DNA of 27,835 nt from positions 1-27,835 of the forward strand of contig JASLCG010000104.1 of the NCBI GenBank assembly GCA_030151885.1, written 5' to 3'. This document shows, in pieces, positions 8,726 through 17,424 of the stretch. The notes beneath the pieces were generated by a model. The model did not search any database and was not told where the DNA came from. It was given only the letters and a program-made list of their open reading frames with translations. Positions within the stretch are counted from its first letter, which is position 1. Each line of letters opens with the position of its first letter. A program made the position numbers and the translations under genes. Source of the stretch: Bacteroides sp. (GTDB lineage: Bacteria; Bacteroidota; Bacteroidia; Bacteroidales; Bacteroidaceae).

Positions 8726-11700
8726 TTAGAATTTAACTTTAATACCAAAACCTAAGCTTCTTAAACTTGGTTGCATAAAATAGTCGTTACCTTGTCCGTA
8801 AGTACCTGTCGATGCAGTTAACTCAGGATCGTGAGGAGCTTTACAGTAAATCATCCAAAGGTTATTTGCAATAAACGACACAGAAAGGTCTTGAATTACA
8901 TTTTTAAACCAAGAAGATGGGAAGCTATAACTTAGAGCTAGTTCTTGTAACCTTATATTAGTTGCACTATAAGTATAGTAACCAGCCAAATCACTCTCTC
9001 CTGTAGCAATTAAGCTATAGTATTTTTGTGCATCGTATCTGCCTTGATTTGGAAGCATCACACCACCATTATCTCTAGCAATTGCAGATTCTTTAGATAC
9101 ACCAAATTTATCCATAATAGCTTGTGTTGAAGAGGTTACAACTCCACCAAAACGGCCATTAATTAAGAAGCTTAATCCAAAACCTTTGTATGTAAACGTA
9201 TTATTCCATCCCAACATAAAATCAGGTGTTGTTTTTCCTAAGTAAACAGGATCTGTATTTTCAACCGTAATCTCTCCACTTTCAGGAATACTTACATAGC
9301 CTTGGTTGTCTTTTTTAAGGAATTTTCTTGCGTAGATATCGTTAATACTTCCACCTACTTTTAAGATAACACGACCATTCTCCTTTACTACTTCAGGAAT
9401 ATCAAATGGTTCAGGATTCAATGGGTGACGATAGTCGTTAACCATCTCTTTGATTTTGTTCTTGTTCTTAGAGAAAGATAAAGTAGAGCTAATACCAAAA
9501 TCTCCAAAAGTATTATCATAGCCTAACGACATCTCTATACCTGTATTTTGAACATCTCCAGCTTGTAAATACACACTCTTATATCCAGAACTTTCTGGTA
9601 GTTCGCCAATAAATGTTTGGTTGTAAGTATTCGATTTATACCAAGTAGCTTCGAAGCTGATGCTCTTTAAGAAACGCATAGCAAGACCAAACTCATAAGA
9701 CTTAGTACGCTCTGCCTTAAAGTCTCCAAAAGGATAGATTCCTGTTGGTTTCAATACACCGCCAATAATAGGAGTTGTAATAGTACCTGGAGTCATACCC
9801 GATCTAGAAATAGGAGCACCTACCTCTGTAAACGAACCACGCACCTTCATAAAAGAGATAGCTTCTGGTAGTTTCACCATTTCGGATATAATTGCAGATA
9901 GACCTACAGATGGGTAGAAGAATGATTCTTCGTTAGAGTTTACTAATCTAGAGTTCCAGTCGTTACGTCCTGTTAAAGTTAAATATAACATACTTCTCCA
10001 TCCTAACTCCATACTTGCAAATAGAGCAACATTTCTTACTCGAGAATCGCCTCCAAGTTCTTTAATTTTACTATCTGCTGGATCTACATTATTAATAGAA
10101 AACAGGTTAGGAACTAAAACTAAATTACCGCCATATCCACGAGTTATTGATTTAAAATCAGAGTAACTTGTACCAAGGTTAGCTACTAAATTAAAGTCTC
10201 CAAATCTTTTATTTACATTAATCATAAAGTCCAAGTAAGTTTGGTTGTCTTTATAATCAGAGTATTCGTAGTTTCCTTTTGATTTAGCAAACTTTTCGTC
10301 CGAAGTAGCATAGACCTTACGTTCGTCAGTAATAAAAGAGCGATCCATTCTAAAACGTCCTGCCACATTTAACCAGTCTAATATGTCGTATGTTAGACCT
10401 GCATTAAACATAAAACGATCTTTATTGCTAGGTGCTAAGTTTCTATAAGCAGTCCAGTATGGGTTTTGATTAGCAAACACACCATCTTTTAAAGGCCAAT
10501 ATTGTGCTGGTAAATCTCTAGAAGCATCGTATCTTTCAAAAGTCTGGATATCTTTAAAGTTCTCGCCTCTAGGGAAAAGATATGCAGCAAGTATCGGATT
10601 CCAATATTGCCCTTGAGAAACCATATTCATATGTTTCTGCTTGATATAACTAGAGCCTAAATCTAATCTTACTTTTCCGTCAAATAACAGTGAAGTATTC
10701 CTAACAGTTAAGTTTAAGCGATCATACGTGTTATTAGGAACAATCCCTTTTGAATTGGTAGATGCTACAGATGCAAATGTTCTATTGTACTTATTACCTG
10801 TAGAGAGTGTCAACGAGTTGATAAAATTATGTCCCGTATTAAAAAAGTCTTTTTTAGGATCATATTTTGTACGCTTAGCTAACTTATCTCCCCAACTTGC
10901 AAAATCTCCAGGCTTATTGCCATATGAATTTTGAAACTCTGGCATCACAAAAGGATTAGAGAACTCGGTCGATGAAGAAAAAGAAATTTGCATTTTACCC
11001 TCTTCACCCTGCTTCGTTGTAATTAAGATAGCTCCATTTGCCGCATTACTACCATAAAGTGCTGCTGCCGATGGACCTGAAAGTACAGAAATACTTTCAA
11101 TATCGTCTGGGTTAAAGTCTGCAATACCTTCAGTTCCTACTCTACCTTCACCCATAATACCACTATCATCTCCACCAGTATTATTGAAAATAGGAATACC
11201 ATCAATAACATAAAGAACATTATTATCTCCTTCAATAGACTTTGCACCACGCATTACAACACGTGTTGATCCACCAGGACCGCTACTACTTTTATTAATT
11301 GTAACACCTGCTACTTTACCATTTAAAGAGTTAACAAAGTTAGGGCTCTTCACAGTAGTTAAGGCATCGTCTTTTACAACCTGGACATTATAACTTAATG
11401 CTTTTTCTTCACGTTTAATACCTAAGGCTGTAACAACTACTTCATCAAGAGTCTTGGTGTCTTCTCCTAAAACTACTGATAAAGCTTTGTCTGAACTTAT
11501 CGTTACTTTTTTAGATTCATAACCAATGTATCTAAACTCTAAAACGGATCCTTTTGGTACATTAATCGAAAATTCTCCATCAACATTTGTAACCGTTCCT
11601 TCTGAAGATCCAATCACTTTTACGTTCACTCCAATTAGAGGCTCATCAGTATTGTCTTTCACAACACCCTTTGCAGCTATTAGTTGCTTTTGTTGATTCT

Positions 11701-12067
11701 TTTCGGTCTTAGATAGTAGAATTTGATTATCTACTATTTTGTAAGAGATATTTGTACCCTTAAACATCTCTTTTAGTACCTCATTAATATTACCACTTAC
11801 ATTTTTGATAGTAACAATTCGATTTGTATCAATCTCATTGCTTTTAAATAAGAAAACGTAGCTCGAACTCTTTTCAATTCGATTAAATACATCTTCAATC
11901 TTTACATTCTTCATTTCATTCGTTGGCGTCTGAGCAAATACGCTTGAAGCCTGAATGTTGGAAATAGAGAAGAACAATAGTACCAACCCGATTTTTGACA
12001 TCCTTGACATTTTACGGAGGATGAAGAATCTATTGGTATTATTCTTCAAATAATGACTGTTTTTCAT
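8726..12067 (-). CDS. SusC-like TonB-dependent transporter with STN domain
   Basis: The protein has 1113 residues and is an outer-membrane importer. In order: a long basic signal region ending near A45 (..SSVFAQ), an STN (secretin/TonB N-terminal) domain at about 52-120, a carboxypeptidase-regulatory-like domain at about 131-200, a TonB-box-like TLDEVVVTALG at 207-217, a plug domain to about 350, and a beta-barrel ending in GIKVKF. The STN domain is the hallmark of transporters that signal to a FecR-type anti-sigma factor in the inner membrane; the matching fecR and ECF sigma genes lie just upstream. No housekeeping promoter match was found on the minus strand between fecR and susC, in line with transcription by the ECF sigma factor. 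The family call is secure; the glycan is inferred from the GH18 partner. Confidence 0.95.
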   Translation of the reverse strand: MKNSHYLKNNTNRFFILRKMSRMSKIGLVLLFFSISNIQASSVFAQTPTNEMKNVKIEDVFNRIEKSSSYVFLFKSNEIDTNRIVTIKNVSGNINEVLKEMFKGTNISYKIVDNQILLSKTEKNQQKQLIAAKGVVKDNTDEPLIGVNVKVIGSSEGTVTNVDGEFSINVPKGSVLEFRYIGYESKKVTISSDKALSVVLGEDTKTLDEVVVTALGIKREEKALSYNVQVVKDDALTTVKSPNFVNSLNGKVAGVTINKSSSGPGGSTRVVMRGAKSIEGDNNVLYVIDGIPIFNNTGGDDSGIMGEGRVGTEGIADFNPDDIESISVLSGPSAAALYGSNAANGAILITTKQGEEGKMQISFSSSTEFSNPFVMPEFQNSYGNKPGDFASWGDKLAKRTKYDPKKDFFNTGHNFINSLTLSTGNKYNRTFASVASTNSKGIVPNNTYDRLNLTVRNTSLLFDGKVRLDLGSSYIKQKHMNMVSQGQYWNPILAAYLFPRGENFKDIQTFERYDASRDLPAQYWPLKDGVFANQNPYWTAYRNLAPSNKDRFMFNAGLTYDILDWLNVAGRFRMDRSFITDERKVYATSDEKFAKSKGNYEYSDYKDNQTYLDFMINVNKRFGDFNLVANLGTSYSDFKSITRGYGGNLVLVPNLFSINNVDPADSKIKELGGDSRVRNVALFASMELGWRSMLYLTLTGRNDWNSRLVNSNEESFFYPSVGLSAIISEMVKLPEAISFMKVRGSFTEVGAPISRSGMTPGTITTPIIGGVLKPTGIYPFGDFKAERTKSYEFGLAMRFLKSISFEATWYKSNTYNQTFIGELPESSGYKSVYLQAGDVQNTGIEMSLGYDNTFGDFGISSTLSFSKNKNKIKEMVNDYRHPLNPEPFDIPEVVKENGRVILKVGGSINDIYARKFLKKDNQGYVSIPESGEITVENTDPVYLGKTTPDFMLGWNNTFTYKGFGLSFLINGRFGGVVTSSTQAIMDKFGVSKESAIARDNGGVMLPNQGRYDAQKYYSLIATGESDLAGYYTYSATNIRLQELALSYSFPSSWFKNVIQDLSVSFIANNLWMIYCKAPHDPELTASTGTYGQGNDYFMQPSLRSLGFGIKVKF

Positions 12068-12080
12068 ATTTTTGTCTTTT

Positions 12081-12154
12081 AACTAATGTTTATTAGTATA
12101 TAAACTAGGTTTATTAAGGAGTAGTATATTTTGAAGTTATACTCCTTTGTTTTT
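12081..12154 (+). ncRNA. Candidate antisense RNA over the susC leader
   Basis: The genes on both sides are on the minus strand, yet two hairpins in this gap look like terminators only on the plus strand (12116-12154 and 12155-12191). A plus-strand transcript ending there would be antisense to the susC leader. A -7-like TATTTTTG lies at 12067-12074 and would start RNA near 12081, but no good -33 is present, so the 5' end is a guess. Antisense RNAs at this position repress host-glycan PULs in Bacteroides (DonS type). Existence is inference. Confidence 0.3.
12116..12154 (+). terminator. Plus-strand terminator hairpin 1, fecR-susC gap
   Basis: Arms 12116-12123 (AAGGAGTA) and 12140-12147 (TACTCCTT) pair perfectly, with further bulged pairing inside. 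TTTGTTTTT follows on the plus strand (12146-12154). On the minus strand the following bases are not T-rich, so it would not terminate the PUL transcript. Confidence 0.55.
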
Positions 12155-12191
12155 GAGGATAGATATGTGATAGTATCTATCCTCTTCTTTT
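12155..12191 (+). terminator. Plus-strand terminator hairpin 2, fecR-susC gap
   Basis: Arms 12155-12164 (GAGGATAGAT) and 12175-12184 (ATCTATCCTC) are perfect, extended by one A-T pair, with an 8-base loop. TTCTTTT follows on the plus strand. It starts immediately after the T-tract of hairpin 1, so the two act in tandem. On the minus strand it is followed by AAAAACAAAGG, which rules out a normal terminator for fecR. Confidence 0.55.
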
Positions 12192-12243
12192 GTACTTTTT
12201 GTGCTTTTCATTATGTTCTACATAGGCTATGGTTTTAAGTCTG

Positions 12244-13284
12244 TTATTTATATACCTGTATTTCTATATGTTTAATTGTTTTAGGTTTACTGTGGTCTAC
12301 TTTTGCATACCTCCACGACATATTTACCGATAGTGATAAGTAATCTAATATTTGCTCTAGTGTTTCGACATCAAAAGTAGCACGGATTGTAATATCATCC
12401 GATACATCTCCAATCACGTCTAATACAACATTAAATCTTCTTTCTAACTTTCTTATTAACTCACTGAAAGGAGTATCTCTAAATATTAGTTCTCCCGATC
12501 TCCATCCTACTTTTTCCTCAATATCAGCCTGCTTAATATCTAATTCCCTACTTTCAGGGTTGTAGCTTATGGCTTGACCAGGATTTAATATTGCTTGTGT
12601 TTTGTAGTTTACATCAACGAGGTCTAACTTTCCCTCAATCAAGGTTGTCTCTACATAGTTATCTGTTTTATAAGCATTTACATTAAATTGAGTTCCATAT
12701 ACATAAGTGCTTATACCATATTCTGTGTGAACATAGAAGGGGTTTTTCTTATCAGCAGTAACCGTAAAAAAACCTTCTCCGTCTATATAGACTTCTCTTT
12801 TTGCCTTCTCAAACTTTATAGGGTAACTTAATTTACTTCCTGAATTCAAACATACCACAGATTTATCAGGCAGCTCATAATTTAGAATCGCACCATGTGG
12901 CACAATAACTTCTACTAGTCTATTATCTTTCTCGCCACCTGTGAAGAACTGTATATAACATAAAATGAAAGTAGTTATTAATAGTGGTATAGCTAACATT
13001 GCTGCATAGCGCTGAATAGCTACAAGAATGCTTCTTTCTCTCTTGATTTTTACACGCTTTTTAACATTAGCGTATTCAGAGTCCAAGTCAATAGACTCTA
13101 TAAAATCAATGTCATCACAAATTTGTTGAGCCTTTTTCAACTCTTCTATCTGTTTTGCAAAAACAATATCTTGTAATGATATTTCAGATATTATTTTTTC
13201 ATCTTGCGGGGTGCAAGATTCTGAGCATATTTTAATTATCAGTTCCTTTTTCAATTCAGGACTGAATTCTTGTGTGTTTTTCAT
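12244..13284 (-). CDS. FecR-type anti-sigma factor
   Basis: The protein has 346 residues. The N-terminal ~90 residues are cytoplasmic and should hold the sigma factor; a single membrane helix lies at about 94-114; the FecR domain spans about 121-220 in the periplasm (start VIVPHGAILNYELPD, then INGEGFF-like IDGEGFFTV), and a DUF4974/STN-receiving domain about 255-330. Family role: it relays substrate loading of the STN-bearing SusC to the ECF sigma factor. Its partner sigma gene is divergent, starting 153 bases away, whereas in many Bacteroidota PULs sigma and anti-sigma genes are co-directional. susC follows after a 176-base gap with two odd hairpins. Confidence 0.92.
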   Translation of the reverse strand: MKNTQEFSPELKKELIIKICSESCTPQDEKIISEISLQDIVFAKQIEELKKAQQICDDIDFIESIDLDSEYANVKKRVKIKRERSILVAIQRYAAMLAIPLLITTFILCYIQFFTGGEKDNRLVEVIVPHGAILNYELPDKSVVCLNSGSKLSYPIKFEKAKREVYIDGEGFFTVTADKKNPFYVHTEYGISTYVYGTQFNVNAYKTDNYVETTLIEGKLDLVDVNYKTQAILNPGQAISYNPESRELDIKQADIEEKVGWRSGELIFRDTPFSELIRKLERRFNVVLDVIGDVSDDITIRATFDVETLEQILDYLSLSVNMSWRYAKVDHSKPKTIKHIEIQVYK

Positions 13285-13409
13285 TGTATTAAATAAGTGC
13301 TATTTCTAGCGTTTCTATATGTAATACAACTGAGGTTTTAGAAAGTGCCAGCTAAATCAATATTTTTTTAGAAAAACATTGCGATACGTTAAATACTTGT
13401 TTTTTTATA

Positions 13410-13417
13410 TATATTTG
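13410..13417 (+). promoter_or_regulatory. Possible -7 element for the ECF sigma gene
   Basis: TATATTTG matches the TAnnTTTG -7 consensus 20 bases before the start codon, implying a very short leader. The position for a -33 box shows no match, so this is weak. Confidence 0.3.
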
Positions 13418-13437
13418 TAGCGATTGATTGTAATACT

Positions 13438-14007
13438 ATGAAAACACTGAAAAAAGACACTTCCTTTAAAGAAGAGTTTAAATCCTTATTTAATACTTAT
13501 TATGGGCCTTTTTGCATCTATGCAAATAGGTTTGTACATGATGAAGATGTTAGTAAAGACATTGTTTCTGATGTATTTGCGACTTTTTGGCAAGAACAAA
13601 ATAAACTCGTGATCAAGAAAGAAACAGCTTTGGCCTACATTAAGACATGCGTTAAACATAAAGCTTTCAATTACCTTAAACACCAAAATTACGAATGGGC
13701 ACATATAAACTTTGTGCTTGATCAGCCTACACATTACGCAGATGCTCCTGATAAGTTATACAATTTAGAAGAATTGTATGACCTTCTAAATGCAACACTT
13801 CAAAAGTTACCTTACGAATACCGAGAAGTGTTTATACAGAGTATTATTAAAAAGCGACCTCATGAAGAGATTGCTGAAAAGCTCAAAATAAGCCTTCGCT
13901 CTGTTAATAGATATAAGCAACATGTACTAAGCCAGTTAAAACTTGATCTTAAAGATTATCTTCCTGTAGCTATATTGCTGCTTGGATCAATAGATAAAAA
14001 CCTATAA
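13438..14007 (+). CDS. ECF RNA polymerase sigma-70 factor of a PUL
   Basis: The protein has 189 residues, the usual size for the Bacteroidota ECF group tied to FecR and SusC. Region 2 covers about 13-85, with the -10 recognition helix DVSKDIVSDVFATFWQ near 37-52; region 4 covers about 112-172, with helix-turn-helix RPHEEIAEKLKISLRSVNRY near 140-159. A short hydrophobic C-terminal tail (YLPVAILLLGSI) is present. It should direct transcription of the susC operon once FecR releases it. It is divergent from fecR, so sigma and anti-sigma levels are set by separate promoters. A hairpin with a T-tract follows the gene. Confidence 0.92.
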   Translation: MKTLKKDTSFKEEFKSLFNTYYGPFCIYANRFVHDEDVSKDIVSDVFATFWQEQNKLVIKKETALAYIKTCVKHKAFNYLKHQNYEWAHINFVLDQPTHYADAPDKLYNLEELYDLLNATLQKLPYEYREVFIQSIIKKRPHEEIAEKLKISLRSVNRYKQHVLSQLKLDLKDYLPVAILLLGSIDKNL

Positions 14008-14014
14008 ATAGACT

Positions 14015-14046
14015 ATTTATACTGACTAAAAAGTATAAGTTTTTTT
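14015..14046 (+). terminator. Terminator after the ECF sigma gene
   Basis: Arms 14017-14023 (TTATACT) and 14032-14038 (AGTATAA) are perfect, extendable by a G-T and an A-T pair, and followed by a run of seven T. Confidence 0.6.
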
Positions 14047-14162
14047 AACCTATCTCTTAGCTTTAAAAGTGCTATCTATAATTAACTTTTAAATAAAAGT
14101 TATAAAACAGAGCAGTAAACAGATATTCTTAAACCATAGGATTTACTTTTCATCTCCTTTTT

Positions 14163-14193
14163 TTTCAAGAACTTGCATTAATATCTATCTTTG
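14163..14193 (+). promoter_or_regulatory. Housekeeping-type promoter of the agmatine operon
   Basis: TTTC (14163-14166), a 19-base spacer and TATCTTTG (14186-14193) fit the Bacteroides consensus with one mismatch. The start would be near 14200. An unusually good purine-rich ribosome site, AGAGGAGA at 14214-14221, precedes the ATG at 14232. Confidence 0.6.
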
Positions 14194-14231
14194 CTACTGA
14201 AAATACGATTTACAAGAGGAGATAACACATT

Positions 14232-14762
14232 ATGATAATTAACGAAAGAGATAATCGCATTGAAAGAGCTATTGCAGTAGCTCAACAAATGATAACGGCT
14301 GCACGTACTGCTCCAAAAGCTAAGGGATGGGATTTGATCGAAACTTGCATTGTAACAGGAGACGACATAAACAAACTATCAGAAGCTATGCTAAACATGG
14401 AGTATCGTGGTGGCAATTATAACTTTGAGAGAGATTCTGCTAATATTCTTAGTGCACAATGCATTGTTTTAATTGGGTCTAAAGCTAATAATTTAGCCTT
14501 AAACTGTGGGCACTGTGGTTATATTAAGTGTGGAGATAAACCCACCGACACCCCTTGTGCTTTTAATGCTATTGATGTAGGTATAGCTGTAGGTTCTGCT
14601 TGCGCTACTGCTGCCGATTTACGTGTAGATACGCGTGTGCTTTTTTCGGCTGGATTGGCCGCTCAGAAGCTAAACTACTTGCCCAATAGTGAACTTATTA
14701 TGGCTATTCCTGTTAGTATAGCATCTAAGAACCCTTTCTTTGATCGTGTTCCTAAAAAATAA
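14232..14762 (+). CDS. DUF2148 cysteine-rich ferredoxin-like protein
   Basis: The protein has 176 residues and no signal peptide. It matches the DUF2148 family (often labelled ferredoxin domain-containing protein): start IINERDNRIERAIAVAQQM, a TAPKAKGWD segment near 26-34, and a cysteine set C92-x2-C95-x4-C100-x8-C109, with further cysteines at 39, 77 and 124. The set could bind an iron-sulfur cluster, but biochemical function is not established. It is first in an operon with agmatine deiminase (40 bases downstream) and N-carbamoylputrescine amidase, behind a clear promoter and ribosome site. Whether it serves polyamine synthesis or is merely co-transcribed cannot be told here. Confidence 0.85.
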   Translation: MIINERDNRIERAIAVAQQMITAARTAPKAKGWDLIETCIVTGDDINKLSEAMLNMEYRGGNYNFERDSANILSAQCIVLIGSKANNLALNCGHCGYIKCGDKPTDTPCAFNAIDVGIAVGSACATAADLRVDTRVLFSAGLAAQKLNYLPNSELIMAIPVSIASKNPFFDRVPKK

Positions 14763-14802
14763 TGATATTACCAATAGATTCTATATTTTAAGTAATTATT
14801 GA

Positions 14803-15840
14803 ATGAATCAAAATCAGAATAAAGTACTTCCTGCAGAGTGGTATCCACAGAGTGGTGTCCAACTAACTTGGCCTCATAAAGAGACCGATTGGGCTTATAT
14901 GCTTAACGAAGTAGAAGCTTGTTACCTCAACATAGCTAGAGAAATTGCTAAACGTGAAATACTTCTAATCGTAACACCCGAGGTGGAGCGAGTAAGTAAG
15001 TTACTGGCTCATCATGCTATAAATATGGATAACGTACGTTTCTTTGATTGCCCTACTAACGATACTTGGGCTAGAGATCATGGAGCAATAACAGTTATTG
15101 AGAAGAATAAGCCTGTAATATTCGACTTTAAATTTAATGGTTGGGGGCTAAAGTTTGCTTCTGATTTGGATAACCAAATCAACAGGAAATTAGCTAATCA
15201 GCAGATTTTACAAGGAGAGTATGTTAATAAACTAGGCTTTGTTCTAGAAGGTGGTAGCATTGAAAGTGACGGACAAGGTACAGTTTTAACTACTACTGAA
15301 TGTCTATTGTCTCCAAATAGGAATGAAGAATTAAGTAAAGCCGAATTTGAATTCTATTTTAAATGGAACCTTAATGTTGACAGAATTCTTTGGTTAGACC
15401 ATGGCTATCTTGAAGGAGATGATACAGATAGCCATATAGATACTTTGGCTAGACTTTGTACACCCGATACTATTGCATATGTACAGTGTCGCGATATTAA
15501 CGATGTGCACTACACAGCACTCAAAAAGATGGAAGAGCAGCTTAAAACATTTAAGACAAAAGAGGGACAGCCTTACAAGCTTTGCCCGCTGCCAATGCCT
15601 CAAAAAATTGAGTTTAATGGTGAACGGTTACCTGCTACTTATGCCAACTTCCTAATTATGAATGAGGCTGTATTAGTACCTACATACAATCAGCCTAATA
15701 ACGATAAAGTAGCACTGGCTGTATTACAAGAGGTATTTCCAGATCGAGAGGTTATTGGCATAGATTGTAATGCTCTAATTAAACAACACGGTTCATTACA
15801 CTGTATTACAATGCAGTACCCTGAAGGCGTTTTACGCTAA
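14803..15840 (+). CDS. aguA: Agmatine deiminase
   Basis: The protein has 345 residues, the normal length for bacterial agmatine deiminases of the PAD_porph family. It converts agmatine to N-carbamoylputrescine plus ammonia in the cytoplasm. All guanidine-handling residues are visible: TNDTWARDHG with R91-D92, LEGGS with E149, the DSHID motif with H211 and D213, and the nucleophile C334 in GSLHCITMQ. The next gene, 30 bases on, encodes the enzyme for the following step, which fixes the substrate as agmatine rather than protein arginine; no signal peptide is present either. An inactive-looking paralogue lies at 19596. Confidence 0.93.
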   Translation: MNQNQNKVLPAEWYPQSGVQLTWPHKETDWAYMLNEVEACYLNIAREIAKREILLIVTPEVERVSKLLAHHAINMDNVRFFDCPTNDTWARDHGAITVIEKNKPVIFDFKFNGWGLKFASDLDNQINRKLANQQILQGEYVNKLGFVLEGGSIESDGQGTVLTTTECLLSPNRNEELSKAEFEFYFKWNLNVDRILWLDHGYLEGDDTDSHIDTLARLCTPDTIAYVQCRDINDVHYTALKKMEEQLKTFKTKEGQPYKLCPLPMPQKIEFNGERLPATYANFLIMNEAVLVPTYNQPNNDKVALAVLQEVFPDREVIGIDCNALIKQHGSLHCITMQYPEGVLR

Positions 15841-15870
15841 CTGATAAACAATTATTGAAGATTGACAAAT

Positions 15871-16764
15871 ATGAATAAAGATAGAAAAATCAAAGTAGGT
15901 TTGGTTCAACAATCAAACTCTGCCAATCTAAAAGAGAATTTACAAAAACTAGCTAAAAACATAGCTGAAGTAGCAAAGAATGGTGCACAACTTATAGTGC
16001 TTCAAGAGCTACACAACTCACTATACTTCTGCCAAACTGAAGATGTAAACACATTCGATTTAGCAGAAACAATTCCTGGTCCATCGACTGGTTTTTATAG
16101 CGAAATAGCTAAACAACATGGTATAGTTCTAGTTACTTCTCTCTTTGAAAAAAGAGCTCCAGGGCTTTACCACAACACAGGGGTGGTTTTTGATACAGAT
16201 GGAACAATAGCAGGTAAATACCGTAAAATGCACATTCCTGATGATCCTGCATACTACGAGAAATTCTATTTTACACCAGGAGATATCGGTTTCAAGCCAA
16301 TTGAAACTTCTCTTGGCAAACTAGGACTATTAATCTGTTGGGATCAGTGGTATCCAGAAGCAGCACGTCTTATGGCACTTGCAGGTGCAGAAATATTAAT
16401 CTACCCTACTGCTATTGGTTGGGAAAGCTCGGACACAGCCGATGAAAAACAACGCCAACTAGATGCATGGGTTATTTCTCAACGTGGTCATGCGGTAGCA
16501 AATGGTCTTCCTGTTGTTTCTGTAAACCGAGTTGGTCATGAAGCAGACCCTTCTGGACAAACTAATGGTGCCCAATTCTGGGGTAATAGTTTTGTTGTTG
16601 GTCCGCAAGGAGAGTTCTTAGCTCAAGCTAGCAACGATAAGGAAGAGAATATCGTTGTTGAGATAGACCTTACACGTTCTGAAAACGTACGTCGCTGGTG
16701 GCCTTTCCTTCGAGATAGACGCATTGATATGTATGGTGATATCTTGAAAAGATACATAGACTAA
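15871..16764 (+). CDS. aguB: N-carbamoylputrescine amidase
   Basis: The ATG at 15871 gives 297 residues; an in-frame TTG at 15862 is less likely. It belongs to the nitrilase superfamily (carbon-nitrogen hydrolase), with the triad E46 (LQELHNS), K119 (KYRKMHIP) and C156 (LLICWDQWYPE). It hydrolyses N-carbamoylputrescine to putrescine, carbon dioxide and ammonia. The AguB-type signature is strong in the YFCQ and DQWYPEAARLMAL stretches. It is the last gene of the operon, 30 bases after aguA, and is closed by the terminator at 16784. Together the pair makes putrescine from agmatine. Confidence 0.94.
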   Translation: MNKDRKIKVGLVQQSNSANLKENLQKLAKNIAEVAKNGAQLIVLQELHNSLYFCQTEDVNTFDLAETIPGPSTGFYSEIAKQHGIVLVTSLFEKRAPGLYHNTGVVFDTDGTIAGKYRKMHIPDDPAYYEKFYFTPGDIGFKPIETSLGKLGLLICWDQWYPEAARLMALAGAEILIYPTAIGWESSDTADEKQRQLDAWVISQRGHAVANGLPVVSVNRVGHEADPSGQTNGAQFWGNSFVVGPQGEFLAQASNDKEENIVVEIDLTRSENVRRWWPFLRDRRIDMYGDILKRYID

Positions 16765-16783
16765 TCAAAAGTTAGATATTTAT

Positions 16784-16821
16784 AAAGCAGCTTACTTTCA
16801 TAAAAGTAAGCTGCTTTTTTT
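16784..16821 (+). terminator. Terminator of the agmatine operon
   Basis: Arms 16784-16798 and 16803-16817 (15 bases, perfect) surround a 4-base loop and run into a T-tract ending at 16821. Confidence 0.88.
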
Positions 16822-16938
16822 ATGTGTATTACTTATGCTTACCAAAATCTAAAATAGTTATAAAAAAAAGAGCCACCTAAGTAGTAGATATTAATATTTA
16901 ATACTTAAATTACTCGCCTTATTTAATTAATAATTAAT

Positions 16939-17055
16939 ATGAAATATTCAATATCTACTGCTAGAGAAGAAGCTCATCGGTCTAAGATAAATTACATCAG
17001 CTATACTCTTGTATTCAGTTTTATAGCTTGTTGCATAATATATAATATTGGATAA
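16939..17055 (+). CDS. Possible 38-residue single-helix membrane peptide
   Basis: An ATG at 16939 opens a 38-codon frame ending in TAA at 17053-17055. The N-terminal half is polar (MKYSISTAREEAHRSK) and residues of about 20-37 are hydrophobic, so it would be a single-pass membrane peptide with its N-terminus outside the membrane. Nothing matches a family I know, and no clear promoter or terminator frames it. It is the only plausible coding signal in the 660 bases between the agmatine operon and the DUF2264 gene. Confidence 0.3.
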   Translation: MKYSISTAREEAHRSKINYISYTLVFSFIACCIIYNIG

Positions 17056-17424
17056 ATAATCAATTAGCTACCATACATCCCCATCAAACAACTGATTATA
17101 AAAGGATTACCTTCTTACTTTTATAACTTTGTAGAAAGTTTGAGTTGACTTACTTAAACTTATAACCTGTTTTAAGTAAAAACTATAAACCTCTTTATTC
17201 TTTCAGCAAGAGCATAAGTAAAGGCCTTACTTAAGAATCTACTTAAACCATAATATTCTATGAATAAGATGAACCACTCTTAATAATAACTCCTATTATT
17301 AAAACTACTTTATCCCTCGCTATATAGAATTCCAATCTATCTTTATTTAATATGCTATGTTTGCTTAATTTTTTATAAATTAGGACAATTGTATGAACAG
17401 TTAAACTAATTAAATCTATAGTCT
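17056..17424. other. Non-coding stretch upstream of the DUF2264 gene
   Basis: No gene was found here. The only signal is a TATGTTTG at 17356-17363 that fits the -7 consensus TAnnTTTG and would give the DUF2264 mRNA a leader of about 55 bases; there is no matching -33 box. The rest is AT-rich with no clear repeats. Confidence 0.4.

Noticed and set aside
16784..16821. Possible riboswitch or regulatory RNA hairpin
   Set aside because: A perfect stem with a T-tract directly after the last operon gene is an ordinary intrinsic terminator.
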